DNA of 64,000 bases from Fibrobacter sp. UWP2 (GTDB lineage Bacteria; Fibrobacterota; Fibrobacteria; Fibrobacterales; Fibrobacteraceae): NCBI RefSeq assembly GCF_900141705.1, contig NZ_FQYM01000002.1, positions 118,072 to 182,071 of the forward strand, given 5' to 3'. The position numbers were made by a program, and so were the translations under genes. The notes under the pieces were generated by a model that saw only the letters and a list, made by a program, of their open reading frames with translations, did no database searches and was not told the origin of the DNA. Shown in pieces: positions 41,708-51,800 of this stretch; positions within the stretch are counted from its first letter, which is position 1; each line of letters starts with the position of its first letter.

Positions 41708-43895
41708 CAAGCTCGTTTGTCGCGTTCTATTTGGCATGGCGCCGTTTGCGCTGCTGCCCCTGGGCGCCTGTTCCAACGATTCCAAGGTGGCGGGTGGTAC
41801 CGAGGCCGAGTCGACAATTGCCGTGCAGGTGAAGTTTGCCGATGGCACCCCGGCGGCGCATGCCCGCATTCGCATTCTGCCCGGGGCGTTTATGTCGGAT
41901 GGCCTTGATACTACGGGCTGGAGCGAAACCGACGAATCGGGTTACGCTTCGTTTGAAAAGGAACCTGGACTCTATACGGTGGAAGCCCGCCAGGTCAAGG
42001 ATTCCAAGGCGGTGGGAGCCGTGATGGATCTGCAGGCGGGGACCTCCAATAATTCGGGCACATTGAATTTAGGTGAACTGACAACCATCAAGGGGTATGT
42101 GGCTACGGGCCAGGGACCCTCGGTTATCCGCATTCCTGGTCTGGAACGCTTTGTCGTTCCCGATAGCTCGGGCTACTACGTTATCGATAGTTTGCCTGCG
42201 GGTGACTTCTCGGTTGTCATTGAGAGCCGCAGTAACCGCGGTTCCGTGACGGTCCAGGCGAGCTCAGGGGCGACTGTTCCCGAGGTGAGCCTTGGGGCGC
42301 CTCGTGGTTTTGCCGTCGAGAATTTCGAGAGCTTTAGCGGCCGCTCGGCAACGGGATCCATCTTGGGTGATGGCTGGTGGTACACGCTCGATGCCGATGG
42401 CAAGAATCTGATGCCGCTTTGGGACGAAACTTTGACGCGCGCCTATTCGGGTAGTGCCGGCTGCGCCTCGGGTGGCTGCGCCCGCACCACGGGCCGTCTT
42501 GGATTCCTTTTGGGTGTCTATAAAACCGACTATGAACTGCCTTCGCTCGATTCCCTCATGTTCAGCGCCCGCGGTAGTGGCAAACTCCAGGTAAGTTTTG
42601 CCTATGGCGATGCCGACAGTGTCGAGAGCGGCTTTACTTACGAGCTGGAACTCTCCAAGGTGTGGCAGGGGTACTCCATTGCTGTCGCCGACATGAAGCC
42701 CTACGGCATGGCAAAATCCAAGGTCGTTGTAAGCCGCATCGATTTCAATGTCGGCAAGGGCGACACCTTGTTCCTTGACGATGTGTACCTGGGCGGTATC
42801 GACAAGACTTCGTTGGATTCTGTGGCGACACCGCACCAAAAGGAAGTTAGCGTTTATTCAAAGGACTGGGCTGCTCATGACGCTCTGCTCGCCGAGGTCC
42901 AGGGCTATGCCAAGGGCGTGCGCGGTGGCGCCGGTCCAATCGATTCGACGGGTGACGCCAAGAACATCGGCGAAATTTGCATTGTCACGACAACCGACGA
43001 CTACGTGATTGTGGAAGATACGACCGAAGTAGGCGATTCGCTCGAGGTCACGACGAACGCGGTGATTGCCCCGGGCTCCCTCCGCGAGTGCGCCTACAAG
43101 GATACCGCGACGTGGATTTTGTTTGAAAAGAGCGGAACGTACAACCTGCAGTCGCCGCTTCGCATTGCAAACAACAAGACGATTGACGGGCGAGGCCGTG
43201 ACATCCGCATTGCGGGCATGGGCATTTTGACAAACGAGTCTAGCAACCTGATTTTTGAAAACCTCACGTTCACGGAACCGTCCATCACGGTGCAAGACAC
43301 CAGCAGCCGCCGTGCCCTTTCGATCCACAATTTGACGAGCTACGTGTGGATTGACCACTGCACCTTCGAGAGCTACCCGCTGGTGCAGATGGACATCAAG
43401 CGCGGTTCCCACAATGTGACGGTCTCCTGGAGCCGCTTTGAGAATGCGCAGTCGGGAATCCTCTTTGGACTGGAACCGGAACTGTATGTGGACTCGACGC
43501 AGACTTTCACGTTACATCACAACTACTTTGCCAACATGAGCAATAGCGGCGTGCTTTCCCGTTTCGGTTCTATCCACGCCTACAACAACTTCTTCCTTGA
43601 CGTGGATTACGCCGGTGTTGAATGTACGGACTCGGCTCGCTGCTACATTGAGAACAATATCTTCAATATCGAGACGCCCGTGGTCGTTTATCGCCAGTTT
43701 ACGGAAGAAGACGGCGTATGGACGCCAGTCTCCTCTACCGAGGGGTTCCCCAAGATGCTGGACAACTGGTTCTCGGTTGGTGGGGACGAATTGAATGGCG
43801 ATGCCAAGGGCTACAAGCCCGATTACAAGTACGATATGGACTTTGCTGATGCGGACCTGGCTTGGCGCATCAAGGAGTCTAGCGGCCCTCGGTAG
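41700..43895 (+). CDS. Pectate lyase, PL1, lipoprotein with extra N-terminal domains
   Basis: 731 residues. It has a lipobox LGAC after MFSKLVCRVLFGMAPFALLP, then two carboxypeptidase-regulatory/SpaA-like beta domains (about 35-200) and a jelly-roll-like region (about 205-375, GDGWWYTLDADGKNL). The right-handed beta-helix (about 405-700) has the PL1 landmarks NNKTIDGRGRDIRI, LIFENLTF, YVWIDHCTFES and VTVSWSRFEN, followed by LHHNYFANMSNSGVLSRFGSIHAYNNFF. It cleaves homogalacturonan with calcium. ATG at 41700 follows GGGGAGG; the longer frame is antiquated overlap with the regulator. It lacks the sorting-like tail and is lipid-anchored instead. Confidence 0.92.
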   Translation: MFSKLVCRVLFGMAPFALLPLGACSNDSKVAGGTEAESTIAVQVKFADGTPAAHARIRILPGAFMSDGLDTTGWSETDESGYASFEKEPGLYTVEARQVKDSKAVGAVMDLQAGTSNNSGTLNLGELTTIKGYVATGQGPSVIRIPGLERFVVPDSSGYYVIDSLPAGDFSVVIESRSNRGSVTVQASSGATVPEVSLGAPRGFAVENFESFSGRSATGSILGDGWWYTLDADGKNLMPLWDETLTRAYSGSAGCASGGCARTTGRLGFLLGVYKTDYELPSLDSLMFSARGSGKLQVSFAYGDADSVESGFTYELELSKVWQGYSIAVADMKPYGMAKSKVVVSRIDFNVGKGDTLFLDDVYLGGIDKTSLDSVATPHQKEVSVYSKDWAAHDALLAEVQGYAKGVRGGAGPIDSTGDAKNIGEICIVTTTDDYVIVEDTTEVGDSLEVTTNAVIAPGSLRECAYKDTATWILFEKSGTYNLQSPLRIANNKTIDGRGRDIRIAGMGILTNESSNLIFENLTFTEPSITVQDTSSRRALSIHNLTSYVWIDHCTFESYPLVQMDIKRGSHNVTVSWSRFENAQSGILFGLEPELYVDSTQTFTLHHNYFANMSNSGVLSRFGSIHAYNNFFLDVDYAGVECTDSARCYIENNIFNIETPVVVYRQFTEEDGVWTPVSSTEGFPKMLDNWFSVGGDELNGDAKGYKPDYKYDMDFADADLAWRIKESSGPR

Positions 43896-43940
43896 GGCCC
43901 ACTATTTAGCCGAATAGACTTGTTGACATAATTATACCCA

Positions 43941-43988
43941 AAGGCCTTTCGGGGGAGTCGTGCTCGTTGCCCGAAGGGTCTTGTTTTT
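43941..43988 (+). terminator. Intrinsic terminator after the pectate lyase gene, fused to the glyA promoter
   Basis: AAGGCCTTTCGGG pairs with CCCGAAGGGTCTT (13 bp with two G-U pairs), followed by TTGTTTTT. The descending arm contains the glyA -35 and the U-tract leads directly into the -10 box. Confidence 0.8.
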
Positions 43989-43996
43989 CTATATTT
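43967..43996 (+). promoter_or_regulatory. glyA promoter overlapping a terminator
   Basis: TTGCCC, a 17-base spacer and TATATTTC form the best-spaced promoter in the window. The whole element lies inside the terminator's 3' arm and U-tract. Confidence 0.6.
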
Positions 43997-44024
43997 CGGC
44001 CTGCAAAAATACCAAGGAGCAATA

Positions 44025-45308
44025 ATGCTTAAATCTACACTGCAACAGACCGATCCGGAAATCTACAACATCATCCAGGAAGAAGCCGAACGCCAGGAAT
44101 ATGGCATCGAGCTCATCGCTTCCGAAAACTACACCTCCAAGGCCGTCATGGAAGCCATGGGCTCCGTGCTGACCAACAAGTACAGCGAAGGCTACGTGGG
44201 CAAGCGCTACTACGGTGGTAACGAAGTGATCGACAAGATGGAAGCCCTCGCCATCGAACGTTGCAAGAAGCTCTTTGGTTGCGACCACGTGAACATCCAG
44301 CCGCTGTCCGGTTCTCCGGCCAACGCCGCTGTCTATTTCGCCGTCCTCAAACCGGGCGACAAGGTCCTCGGCCTCAAGCTCGACCACGGTGGACACCTTT
44401 CTCACGGCCATCCGGTGAACTTCTCCGGCATGCTCTACAACTTCGTGCAGTACGAAGTCGATAAGGAAACGGGCCGCATCGACATGGACAAGGTCCGCGA
44501 AATCGCTCTCCGCGAAAAGCCGAAGATGATCCTCGCCGGTTTCTCTGCCTACAGCCGTAACCTCGACTGGAAGCGCTTCAAGGAAATCGCCGACGAAGTG
44601 GGCGCCCTCACCATGGCCGACATTTCTCACGTCGCTGGCCTCATCGCCGGTAAGGCAATCGATTCTCCGGTGCCGTACTTCGACATCGTGACGACCACGA
44701 CCCACAAGACTCTCCGTGGCCCGCGTTCCGCTATCATCATGTGCAAGGACCGCACCATCCAGAAGATGGTGAAGGGCGAACTCAAGGAAGTTTCCCTCGC
44801 CAAGGAAATCGACAAGGGCGTGTTCCCGGGCATGCAGGGTGGTCCGCATGACCACATCAACGCCGGTAAGGCCGTTGCATTCCTCGAAGCTCTCCAGCCG
44901 GAATTCCAGGTCTATGCAAAGAACGTTATCAAGAACGCTCAGGCTATGTGCGCCGAAATGCAGAAGCTCGGCTACAAGGTCATCAGCGATGGCACCGACA
45001 ACCACCTCATCGTGGTGGACATGACCTCCAAGGGCGTTTCCGGTAAGGAAGCCGAAGTGGCCATGGAAAAGGTCGGCATCTCCTGCAGCCGTTCTACCAT
45101 CCCGTTCGATCCGCGCAAGCCGATGGATCCGTCCGGTGTCCGTCTCGGTACTGCCGCTATCACGACTCGTGGCTTCGACGAAGAAGACACTCGCGAAGTG
45201 GCCCGCATCATCGACCGCTGCATCAAGGCCAAGGACGACGATGCCGCTCTCGCCAAGATCCGCGAAGAAATCGTGGCTCTCTGCAAGAAGCACCCGCTGT
45301 ACAAGTAA
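44025..45308 (+). CDS. glyA: Serine hydroxymethyltransferase
   Basis: PLP enzyme converting serine and tetrahydrofolate to glycine and methylene-THF. It shows YGIELIASENYTSKAVMEAMGS, TNKYSEGYVGKRYYGGNEV and LSGSPANAAVYF. The PLP Lys is at about 228 in TTTTHKTLRGPR, and GGPHDHINAGKAVAFLEA follows. Length 427. ATG follows AAGGAG. Codon use is strongly biased toward C-ending codons, as in the frd genes, consistent with high expression. Single-gene unit. Confidence 0.97.
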   Translation: MLKSTLQQTDPEIYNIIQEEAERQEYGIELIASENYTSKAVMEAMGSVLTNKYSEGYVGKRYYGGNEVIDKMEALAIERCKKLFGCDHVNIQPLSGSPANAAVYFAVLKPGDKVLGLKLDHGGHLSHGHPVNFSGMLYNFVQYEVDKETGRIDMDKVREIALREKPKMILAGFSAYSRNLDWKRFKEIADEVGALTMADISHVAGLIAGKAIDSPVPYFDIVTTTTHKTLRGPRSAIIMCKDRTIQKMVKGELKEVSLAKEIDKGVFPGMQGGPHDHINAGKAVAFLEALQPEFQVYAKNVIKNAQAMCAEMQKLGYKVISDGTDNHLIVVDMTSKGVSGKEAEVAMEKVGISCSRSTIPFDPRKPMDPSGVRLGTAAITTRGFDEEDTREVARIIDRCIKAKDDDAALAKIREEIVALCKKHPLYK

Positions 45309-45336
45309 TTAGCGCCTTCGGTGCGAAAAATTAAGG

Positions 45337-45370
45337 AAAGTGGTTCGCGTTTGGCGGACCGCTTTTTTTA
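45337..45370 (+). terminator. Intrinsic terminator after glyA
   Basis: AGTGGTTCGC pairs with GCGGACCGCT (two G-U pairs) around GTTTG and is followed by T6-7. The T-run continues as TTTTTTTATCTTTACTGC, a possible -10 region for the next gene. Confidence 0.75.
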
Positions 45371-45396
45371 TCTTTACTGCATAAACAAGAGGTTTT

Positions 45397-46095
45397 ATGC
45401 AGTCCTGGACTGAAATCAAGAAGATCGAGAACCCGACCGAAGAACAGCAACTCGAGGCGATTGCTCTCAACTGGTATGCCATCAGCCTTATCGAGAACCC
45501 GACTGTCGCCGCGCAGAAGGCGGCGTTTGCACAGAACGTGCAGGCGATTCTCTACATCAAGAACGGCCTTTGCGAAGATTTGAAGGCGGCGCTCAACGCC
45601 CTCGACGAGCCCGCGCTCCTTGCCGCGGTGAACGGCGACCCGAACATTTTAAAGTTTGTGACGAACCCCGACCTGCTCAAGGCCGCGGTACGTAGCGACT
45701 GGAAAATCGTGAAGAAGATTGACAATGCGGGCGAAGACCTGTGGGCCGAGGCGGTGCGTGCGAGTGCCGATGCGGTCAAGGCCGTGCCGTTCATGGGCGA
45801 AAAGATCCAGGCGGCGCTCGTGGAACGCGACTGGCACGCCCTGCAAGATATCGTGCGTCCGTCGGCTGCTGTTGTGATTGCCGCGGTGAAGCAGGACTAC
45901 CATGCTTTCGAATTTGTGAGTATCAAGGACCGTACGGAGCCGGTGCAGCTTGCCGCCGTGCGTACGGACTGGCGTTGCATTCAGTACTTGCAGCGTGCAT
46001 CCGAGAAGGTGCAGATGGAGGCGGTGCGCCAGACGAAGGACGCTTTCGCACTCATCAAGAACCCGGCCGAGGCGGTCAAGGAATTCTGCGCCTAA
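45397..46095 (+). CDS. DUF4116-like helical repeat protein, unknown function
   Basis: 232 residues made of about nine helical repeats with a period near 23. Examples are VIAAVKQDYHAFEFV, QLAAVRTDWRCIQYL and QMEAVRQTKDAFALI. The unit (hydrophobic-AV-x5-A-hydrophobic) recalls the DUF4116 repeat seen in many bacterial and giant-virus proteins. There is no signal or membrane segment, so it is probably a cytoplasmic scaffold. The start ATG follows AAGAGG. It is followed 29 bp later by a lone ABC ATPase that may share the transcript. Confidence 0.7.
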   Translation: MQSWTEIKKIENPTEEQQLEAIALNWYAISLIENPTVAAQKAAFAQNVQAILYIKNGLCEDLKAALNALDEPALLAAVNGDPNILKFVTNPDLLKAAVRSDWKIVKKIDNAGEDLWAEAVRASADAVKAVPFMGEKIQAALVERDWHALQDIVRPSAAVVIAAVKQDYHAFEFVSIKDRTEPVQLAAVRTDWRCIQYLQRASEKVQMEAVRQTKDAFALIKNPAEAVKEFCA

Positions 46096-46124
46096 ACTAG
46101 GTTTTATACGTTCCCAGGTCCACA

Positions 46125-47018
46125 ATGATCCAGTTCGAAAAAGTTGCATTCAAGTATCCCGGGGCGGACCATTATGCCCTGGTCAATGTGACTCTTGAAA
46201 TCCCGCAGGGCAGTTTTTTTGCATTGCTCGGCCCGAACGGTGCCGGAAAAACCACGTTGTTGCGGCTTTTGTGCGGACGGTTTTCGCGGGCGGCTCATGA
46301 CGGCGACGCCAAGGCAAAAAAAATGGGTGGGGAAGGCTTTACGGGCGACTTGATCGTTGCCCCGGCGTTCCGGAATGCGGATGGTTTTTTGAATGCGCGT
46401 TGTTATGGAGTGTTGCTGGAGAACCCGGGTGTTTACCCAAAGCTCTCCATAGAAGAATACCTGAGCTACTTTGCGGGTTTTTACGGGATGGGTGAAAACG
46501 CCTGCATGCCCAGCGGCATGGCTCGCGCCCGCGTGGAGGAACTTGCCGAACGCCTGGAACTCCCGGCGCTCCAGTCACGTCTTTCGACACTCTCGCTGGG
46601 CAACCGCCAAAAAGTGCAGATTGTCCGTGCCCTTGTTCATAATCCCAAGGTTTTGATTCTGGACGAGCCGGTGGCGAACCTCGATCCGAACGCTCGTGAA
46701 ATGGTATGGAAACTCATTGCCGAGTGGCGCGAAAAAGAGGGCGGCACCGCCATAGTCTGCTCACACATATTGGCCGAGATGGAAGAGGAGGCAACAGACT
46801 ACGCCATTATCGATGGCGGCCGCGTCATTGCGTCGGGGCTCGCTCCGTCTAAAAGTGCCAATGCCGAGAAAGCCGGCGGGCACAAGTTCTCGATTAGCGT
46901 CCAGGAGGAAGCTTCGCTTGAGCAAATCAAGCAGGCTCTTGCCGAAGCCGATATTCGCGCCGAGGTCGTGGCGCACAAGAGTTCGCTCGCGGACATTTAC
47001 CGCAATTCAACAAAGTAA
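46125..47018 (+). CDS. ABC transporter ATP-binding protein, orphan
   Basis: 297-residue ATPase of the drug/polysaccharide-export (CcmA-like) type. Walker A is LLGPNGAGKTTLLRLLC (about 33-48). After it lies a Lys/Gly-rich insertion (DGDAKAKKMGGEGF) not usual in the family, then the Q-loop region LLENPGVYPKLSIEEYL. The signature TLSLGNRQKVQIVRAL, Walker B VLILDEPVANLD and switch His in VCSHI follow. A C-terminal extension of about 60 residues resembles those of this subfamily. No permease gene is adjacent, so the partner must be elsewhere. Confidence 0.88.
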   Translation: MIQFEKVAFKYPGADHYALVNVTLEIPQGSFFALLGPNGAGKTTLLRLLCGRFSRAAHDGDAKAKKMGGEGFTGDLIVAPAFRNADGFLNARCYGVLLENPGVYPKLSIEEYLSYFAGFYGMGENACMPSGMARARVEELAERLELPALQSRLSTLSLGNRQKVQIVRALVHNPKVLILDEPVANLDPNAREMVWKLIAEWREKEGGTAIVCSHILAEMEEEATDYAIIDGGRVIASGLAPSKSANAEKAGGHKFSISVQEEASLEQIKQALAEADIRAEVVAHKSSLADIYRNSTK

Positions 47019-47019
47019 G

Positions 47020-48897
47020 CTAGAAGGCGTGCGATAGGTCAAACGCAAAGCGTCCCCACGCGAAGTTTTCGGCGTTCCAATGGCTGAACGTCTTTTTGAA
47101 GGCGTAGTCGAGGCGGAAGGTGAGGAACTGCCAGCGGTAGCGTAGGCCAAGACCCAGGCTCGCGTCGGATTCCTCCTCGTACACGGAGGTCTCTTCGTCC
47201 ATGACCTTGGTCCAGTCGAAGAACTGAACCAGTTGCCATTTTTTGATGACTTTCCAGGGCATTCGCCAACGGATTTCCTGATTGAGTCGGTAATACATTG
47301 GGGTTAGACCTGTGTTGATGATGGTCTCTCCGTCGCTGCCTTCGCTTTCGTAGCTCGCGTAAATACTGCGGAAGCGGTAGCCACGCACTGAACGGGAACC
47401 GCCTTGGTAGAACACGCGGGCGTCGTCTTCAATCGCTTTGTTAAAGAACTTGCCCACGCTTCCGCTAAGCGCCCCGTAGAATGTCCAGAACAGCGGGAAG
47501 TAGACGTTGGCAGTGGCTTCGCCGTATGTGTAGGGGTTGCCGATCATTTTGGGGTCGTCTAGGCTGGCGGTCAAGTTGATGCCACCACCCACGGTTGGCG
47601 CAAGGCGAATACCCTTGGTGGGGTTGAAATAGTCGTCGGTATAGTCGAACGTGAGGGCGATTTCGTCCTTGAACTTGAACATCTCGGCGGAGTTCTTGTT
47701 CACGTAGCGTGTATCGAGTGTGTTGCGGAAACGGATGTGGCTCGTAATGCCAAAGGTAAGGTCACCGCGGTTAATCACTTCGTAACGCTCTTCTATGCTG
47801 TCGGGGTAGGCGGGCGGGTTGATTTTTTCGTGGTTGAAGGTAAGGCGGTCTTCAAATCGGATTGCCGTGGGGATGAACGTGAAGCGTGTGCCGAACAGCA
47901 GCGGGTTTGCGTAACCGGCTGAGATTTCTTGCTTGTGCTGGGCAATTTGGAAGTTTGTCGAAAATTCGTTGAACGAGCCAAAGAAGTTCTTGTGGCGTGC
48001 GTACGCCTGGGCGCCAAAGCCGTAGATTTCTTCAAAGAAGAACCCGTAGCGCGCTTCGCCCGGCACGCGTTCCACTACGTCCAAGTGGACATCCGAGAGA
48101 CCGTCTGTGCGCAGGGAATCCTTGAGCTTGATTTGCGTAAACAGCTGTGTTGAGAGAAGCTTGTTCTTGAAGGAATTGTACTGGTTACCGTCAATGATTT
48201 CGCCCTTGGGAATTCGCCACAGCGAAGAAAGCCATGCGGTGTCGGTAAGCCCGTCTTCGGCTTCGCTTTTGCGATTGCCAGCCTTTTGCGAACTGCTGAT
48301 GATGTTTCCCATCATGACCTTGGGGCCGGATTCCACGTTGATTTGCACATGGATTTTCTTTTGGACCGTGTCCAGAATTTCCATGGGAGTCACGTAAACA
48401 TGCAGGTAACCTACCCGGCGGAACTCGCTTTGAATGTACTGGATGTCTTCGGCGATGTCCTCGTGTTCAAAGAATCGATCCTGGTTTGTTTTGAGGGCCT
48501 CCGGCTTGATTTGCACGTCGGTCTCGGTAGATGTGGTGATGGTTGCCCCGTTAAAGCGGTAGCGGTCGCCTTCATTGATTGTAAAGAGGTATCCGCGTAC
48601 AATGCTGTCTGTAGAAATGTACTGACGGCGGATTTCCATTTTCATATCAAGGCTAAAGTAACCGCGCGAGTAATACAGCGACTTGATGTTTTCGGAGGAA
48701 AGTCGCATCATAAAGTCTTGCTTGGTCGTGTCCAGGTTTCCAAATTCCTCGGGCACGTCAAGCTGTTCGTTGAGCTGGAAGCTTGAGAAAATGTTGTTTC
48801 CGTAAAAGTCGGTGTACCACGGGTGTTTGGCTTCGCTTCCTTCGTCGGCAAAGGCGAAGGTCACCGATAACAGCAGGAGACTAATCAATTTTTTCAT
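47020..48897 (-). CDS. tamA: Omp85-family outer-membrane protein, TamA-like
   Basis: 625 residues: signal (MKKLISLLLLSVTFAFA), POTRA-like domains at about 40-285 (FTINEGDRYRFNGATI; IHVQINVESGPKVMMGNII), and a 16-strand Omp85 barrel. The lid-loop motif is in FYQGGSRSVRGYRFRSIY and the chain ends FAWGRFAFDLSHAF with terminal Phe. It inserts or assembles outer-membrane proteins together with TamB. Its start overlaps the tamB stop as ATGA. BamA is an alternative, but pairing with TamB and the single-copy layout favour TamA. Confidence 0.87.
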   Translation of the reverse strand: MKKLISLLLLSVTFAFADEGSEAKHPWYTDFYGNNIFSSFQLNEQLDVPEEFGNLDTTKQDFMMRLSSENIKSLYYSRGYFSLDMKMEIRRQYISTDSIVRGYLFTINEGDRYRFNGATITTSTETDVQIKPEALKTNQDRFFEHEDIAEDIQYIQSEFRRVGYLHVYVTPMEILDTVQKKIHVQINVESGPKVMMGNIISSSQKAGNRKSEAEDGLTDTAWLSSLWRIPKGEIIDGNQYNSFKNKLLSTQLFTQIKLKDSLRTDGLSDVHLDVVERVPGEARYGFFFEEIYGFGAQAYARHKNFFGSFNEFSTNFQIAQHKQEISAGYANPLLFGTRFTFIPTAIRFEDRLTFNHEKINPPAYPDSIEERYEVINRGDLTFGITSHIRFRNTLDTRYVNKNSAEMFKFKDEIALTFDYTDDYFNPTKGIRLAPTVGGGINLTASLDDPKMIGNPYTYGEATANVYFPLFWTFYGALSGSVGKFFNKAIEDDARVFYQGGSRSVRGYRFRSIYASYESEGSDGETIINTGLTPMYYRLNQEIRWRMPWKVIKKWQLVQFFDWTKVMDEETSVYEEESDASLGLGLRYRWQFLTFRLDYAFKKTFSHWNAENFAWGRFAFDLSHAF

Positions 48898-51800
48898 TTT
48901 TTAGCCTCCGTCTTTTTGAGTGGTGGTTTGACAGACTCGTTGGGGGTCTCCGGCGGGTCGATGGTTTCGCAGTGGCCGATGCCGATTAGGCACGGGTTCC
49001 AGTAACGGTAAACATAGTTTATACCCACATTCTTTTCAACGCGGTTTTCGTTGCTCTCGGTACCCGTGTTCGTCAGGTACTGTTTGGACACAAGTTGCGC
49101 GTACAGCGACATGGTGGGAGACATGTGGTTCTTGTGCGAGAACTCCTTCTCTTTGAACACGGGGAGCGTGTAGTTCAAACCGAATTGCAGGGACTGGTCG
49201 TATGTCGGGTTCTCGCTCTGGTCTTGCGTGTAGCCAAAGATGAGACTCAGGTCCTTGACCCAACGGTCCAGGGAAATCGGTAGTTTGAAATAGCTGGAGT
49301 CTTTTTCGTTGGTGGTGTTATTTTCAAAGAGCATCACTTTCATGTCGATGTCGCCAATGTATTCGCCGCCGAGCGTCTTGTTTGCCGTGCTCGAGATGAC
49401 TTTGCCAATGGCCTTGCCGGCGAGCTTGTTCCAGTCGGTTGTTTCGTTGTCTTGGTTGGCGATGCATCCCAAGAAGATGTTGTAGTAGATGGAGGCGGCG
49501 CTGGATTCGTTGCCGCAGTTGCTGCTCGGGTTCGGTTGCAGGTTTGTAATGGTCCCCTGGATGTCGAGGTTCACGGGACAGGTTTCTTTTTCGGAGCTCT
49601 CTTCTTCGTCACAGTAGGGGAGCTCCTGCGAACTGGAAACGTCAACGATACCGTGCTGCCACGGAACGTCGGTCCAAGAAATACGGAAGTTATTCAGGTC
49701 GAATTCGTAAATCTCCTGCACACCAATAAAGCCCGTGTTCGAGTTGGTCACATCGCCGCGGAGCAGCGGCCTGTTGGTGTTGCCCAGCACCCACACGTCA
49801 AAGGTGAATGGGAATGTAGCAAATGGGGTCACAATCTCGATGGAGTCGTTCTGCGAGTCGTTTACGTGAATAGAAAGGTTAATCGGGTTTGCTGTTGATA
49901 TTTTGACTTCGGTTTCTTTGTTGCGCAATTTGGCGATGGCGTTGTTGGCAAGCGTGAGGAACTTGTCCAAGGTTGCTGGGGTTACTTCAATTTCCAAGTC
50001 ACGATGGTAGACAAGTTTGTCTATAGTCAAGTTTCCGCCCAAGGTGTTGTTTTGCAACATTCCCTCGCGTGTATGCGGGATAGAGAAATTGAGCTCACTG
50101 TGACCCAGCGCCTCGCCTTGACCTAGAACATCGTCATTGAACAAGTAATGGATGGAGCCGATTTGACCCGTAATCATCAGGTCGTCTTCCGTTTCTTCCA
50201 TGTGTGCCGAGATGTCTTTTGCTTCCAATTTGTGAGGGCCTTTTTCCAATGTGTAAATGTCGGAGTTGATGTCGATGGCCTTGAGCTGCAGGCTGTCGAG
50301 GTTGTATTGCAGTGTGGCGTTGATGGTCTCGCCGCTGTCGTTCCACGTTGATGCCTGGGTCAGGTCAAGAACCCCGTTCTCCATGTGACCGCGGAACTTG
50401 AGCGGGAACAGGTAGTTGATCTTGGACGGCTGGAACAACGTGGAATCGGAATGGAAGTCGGCGGTGATGCCCTTGAGGCCTTCCTTGAGCTTGGCGGCAA
50501 AGTTGATCTCGAGGTCCGTCTTTTTAACTTCGCTGATGGTGCCCGGGACAAACCAGGATCCGTTCATGTTGAGCTTGCCTTCGAGAGTGAGTGACGTGTC
50601 GAGGAACCCTTCGGCGTACAGGTCGCCTCCATTGTCGCTGTTGTGCGAGATGCTTACGTGACGTTTGGACTTGAACATGTCGTCCAAAATGATTTGGGTG
50701 TTGCCCGTCCAGCCGCCGCCACCAATGCCGAGGTATGCGTTCAGCTCCACCTTGCTTGCTTCGGCGAACATGTTCATTCTTTTTACGTTAAAGAGTTGCG
50801 GAGGAATGTTGTTGAATTCCACGTTCTCGAAGTCCACGTTGCCCTGCAATCCCCTGCCCTCGTTGTAGGCGAGGTCACCGGTGATGAGACCTGAAGCGAA
50901 GGTGGTGTCGCCCAAGGGCTCCAGCAATAGCGGAATGCTGAACTCGCGTGCCGACGCCCAGGCGTGGACAACTTGGATGGGGAGATTACCCGTGGGGTTG
51001 AACTCTGGGTTCGAGTCGTTGGGGAGAATGAATATTGCCTCCGCCTCCACGCGGTTCTTGCTGTGCATGGCTTCGGCCTTCTCTACGAATATGGTGTCGC
51101 CGTTTTGCGTGATGCGGGTCTGAGCCGAAAATTCGAACGGGTCTACGTTACCCATGATGCTTGCCTCCAGCTCGCCGATTTTGGTATTGAAGTTCTGGTT
51201 CCAGAACCCGGTGACCTTGCCGTTCAGGTTTTCACTCAATTTGATTTTGGCGAACGGGATGGTCGAGACTTCGACACTGTCTGCCTTGATCTTAATTGCG
51301 GTCGAATCGATGATTGAAATGTACGCTTCGGCATGGCCGCCGTTTCGCTGTGATACTTTCCATGATGTGTGCGTGTTCTCGCCGGCCCAACGCACGTCGC
51401 CTGTGACGTCGAACGTCTCTTTGGGTGTGTAGATGATGCCGTTGCTAAAGTCGATGCCTGTTTTATCCAGGTCCAGCATAATCTGCAAGGAGTCGGCGGT
51501 CACATGCCACACGAACGGGATGGTGTCGATTTTCACGAGAGCCTTCATGTGCCCGTCGGCAAACGAACCAAACACCTTGAAGCGGTCCCTGATGGTGAGG
51601 TTCCCCATGCTCCAGTCCAGCGCCCATGGCTCGTACGGCGAAATGTCGCCTACGTAGGTGAGGTTGAACTTGTCGCTGAAGTCCATAGAGCATTCGACCA
51701 GCGAGCCTTGTCGGGTCTCGACGGTCACTTCCATTTTTTTGTCGTGCATTTCGGCGGAGTGGATCACCATGTCGAGGGGCATCACTTGCGGACCGAACTC

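Noticed and set aside
47020..48897. BamA as the identity of the Omp85 protein
   Set aside because: It is directly coupled to a TamB-like gene and has fewer POTRA-like segments than the usual five of BamA; TamA-like fits better, though not proven.
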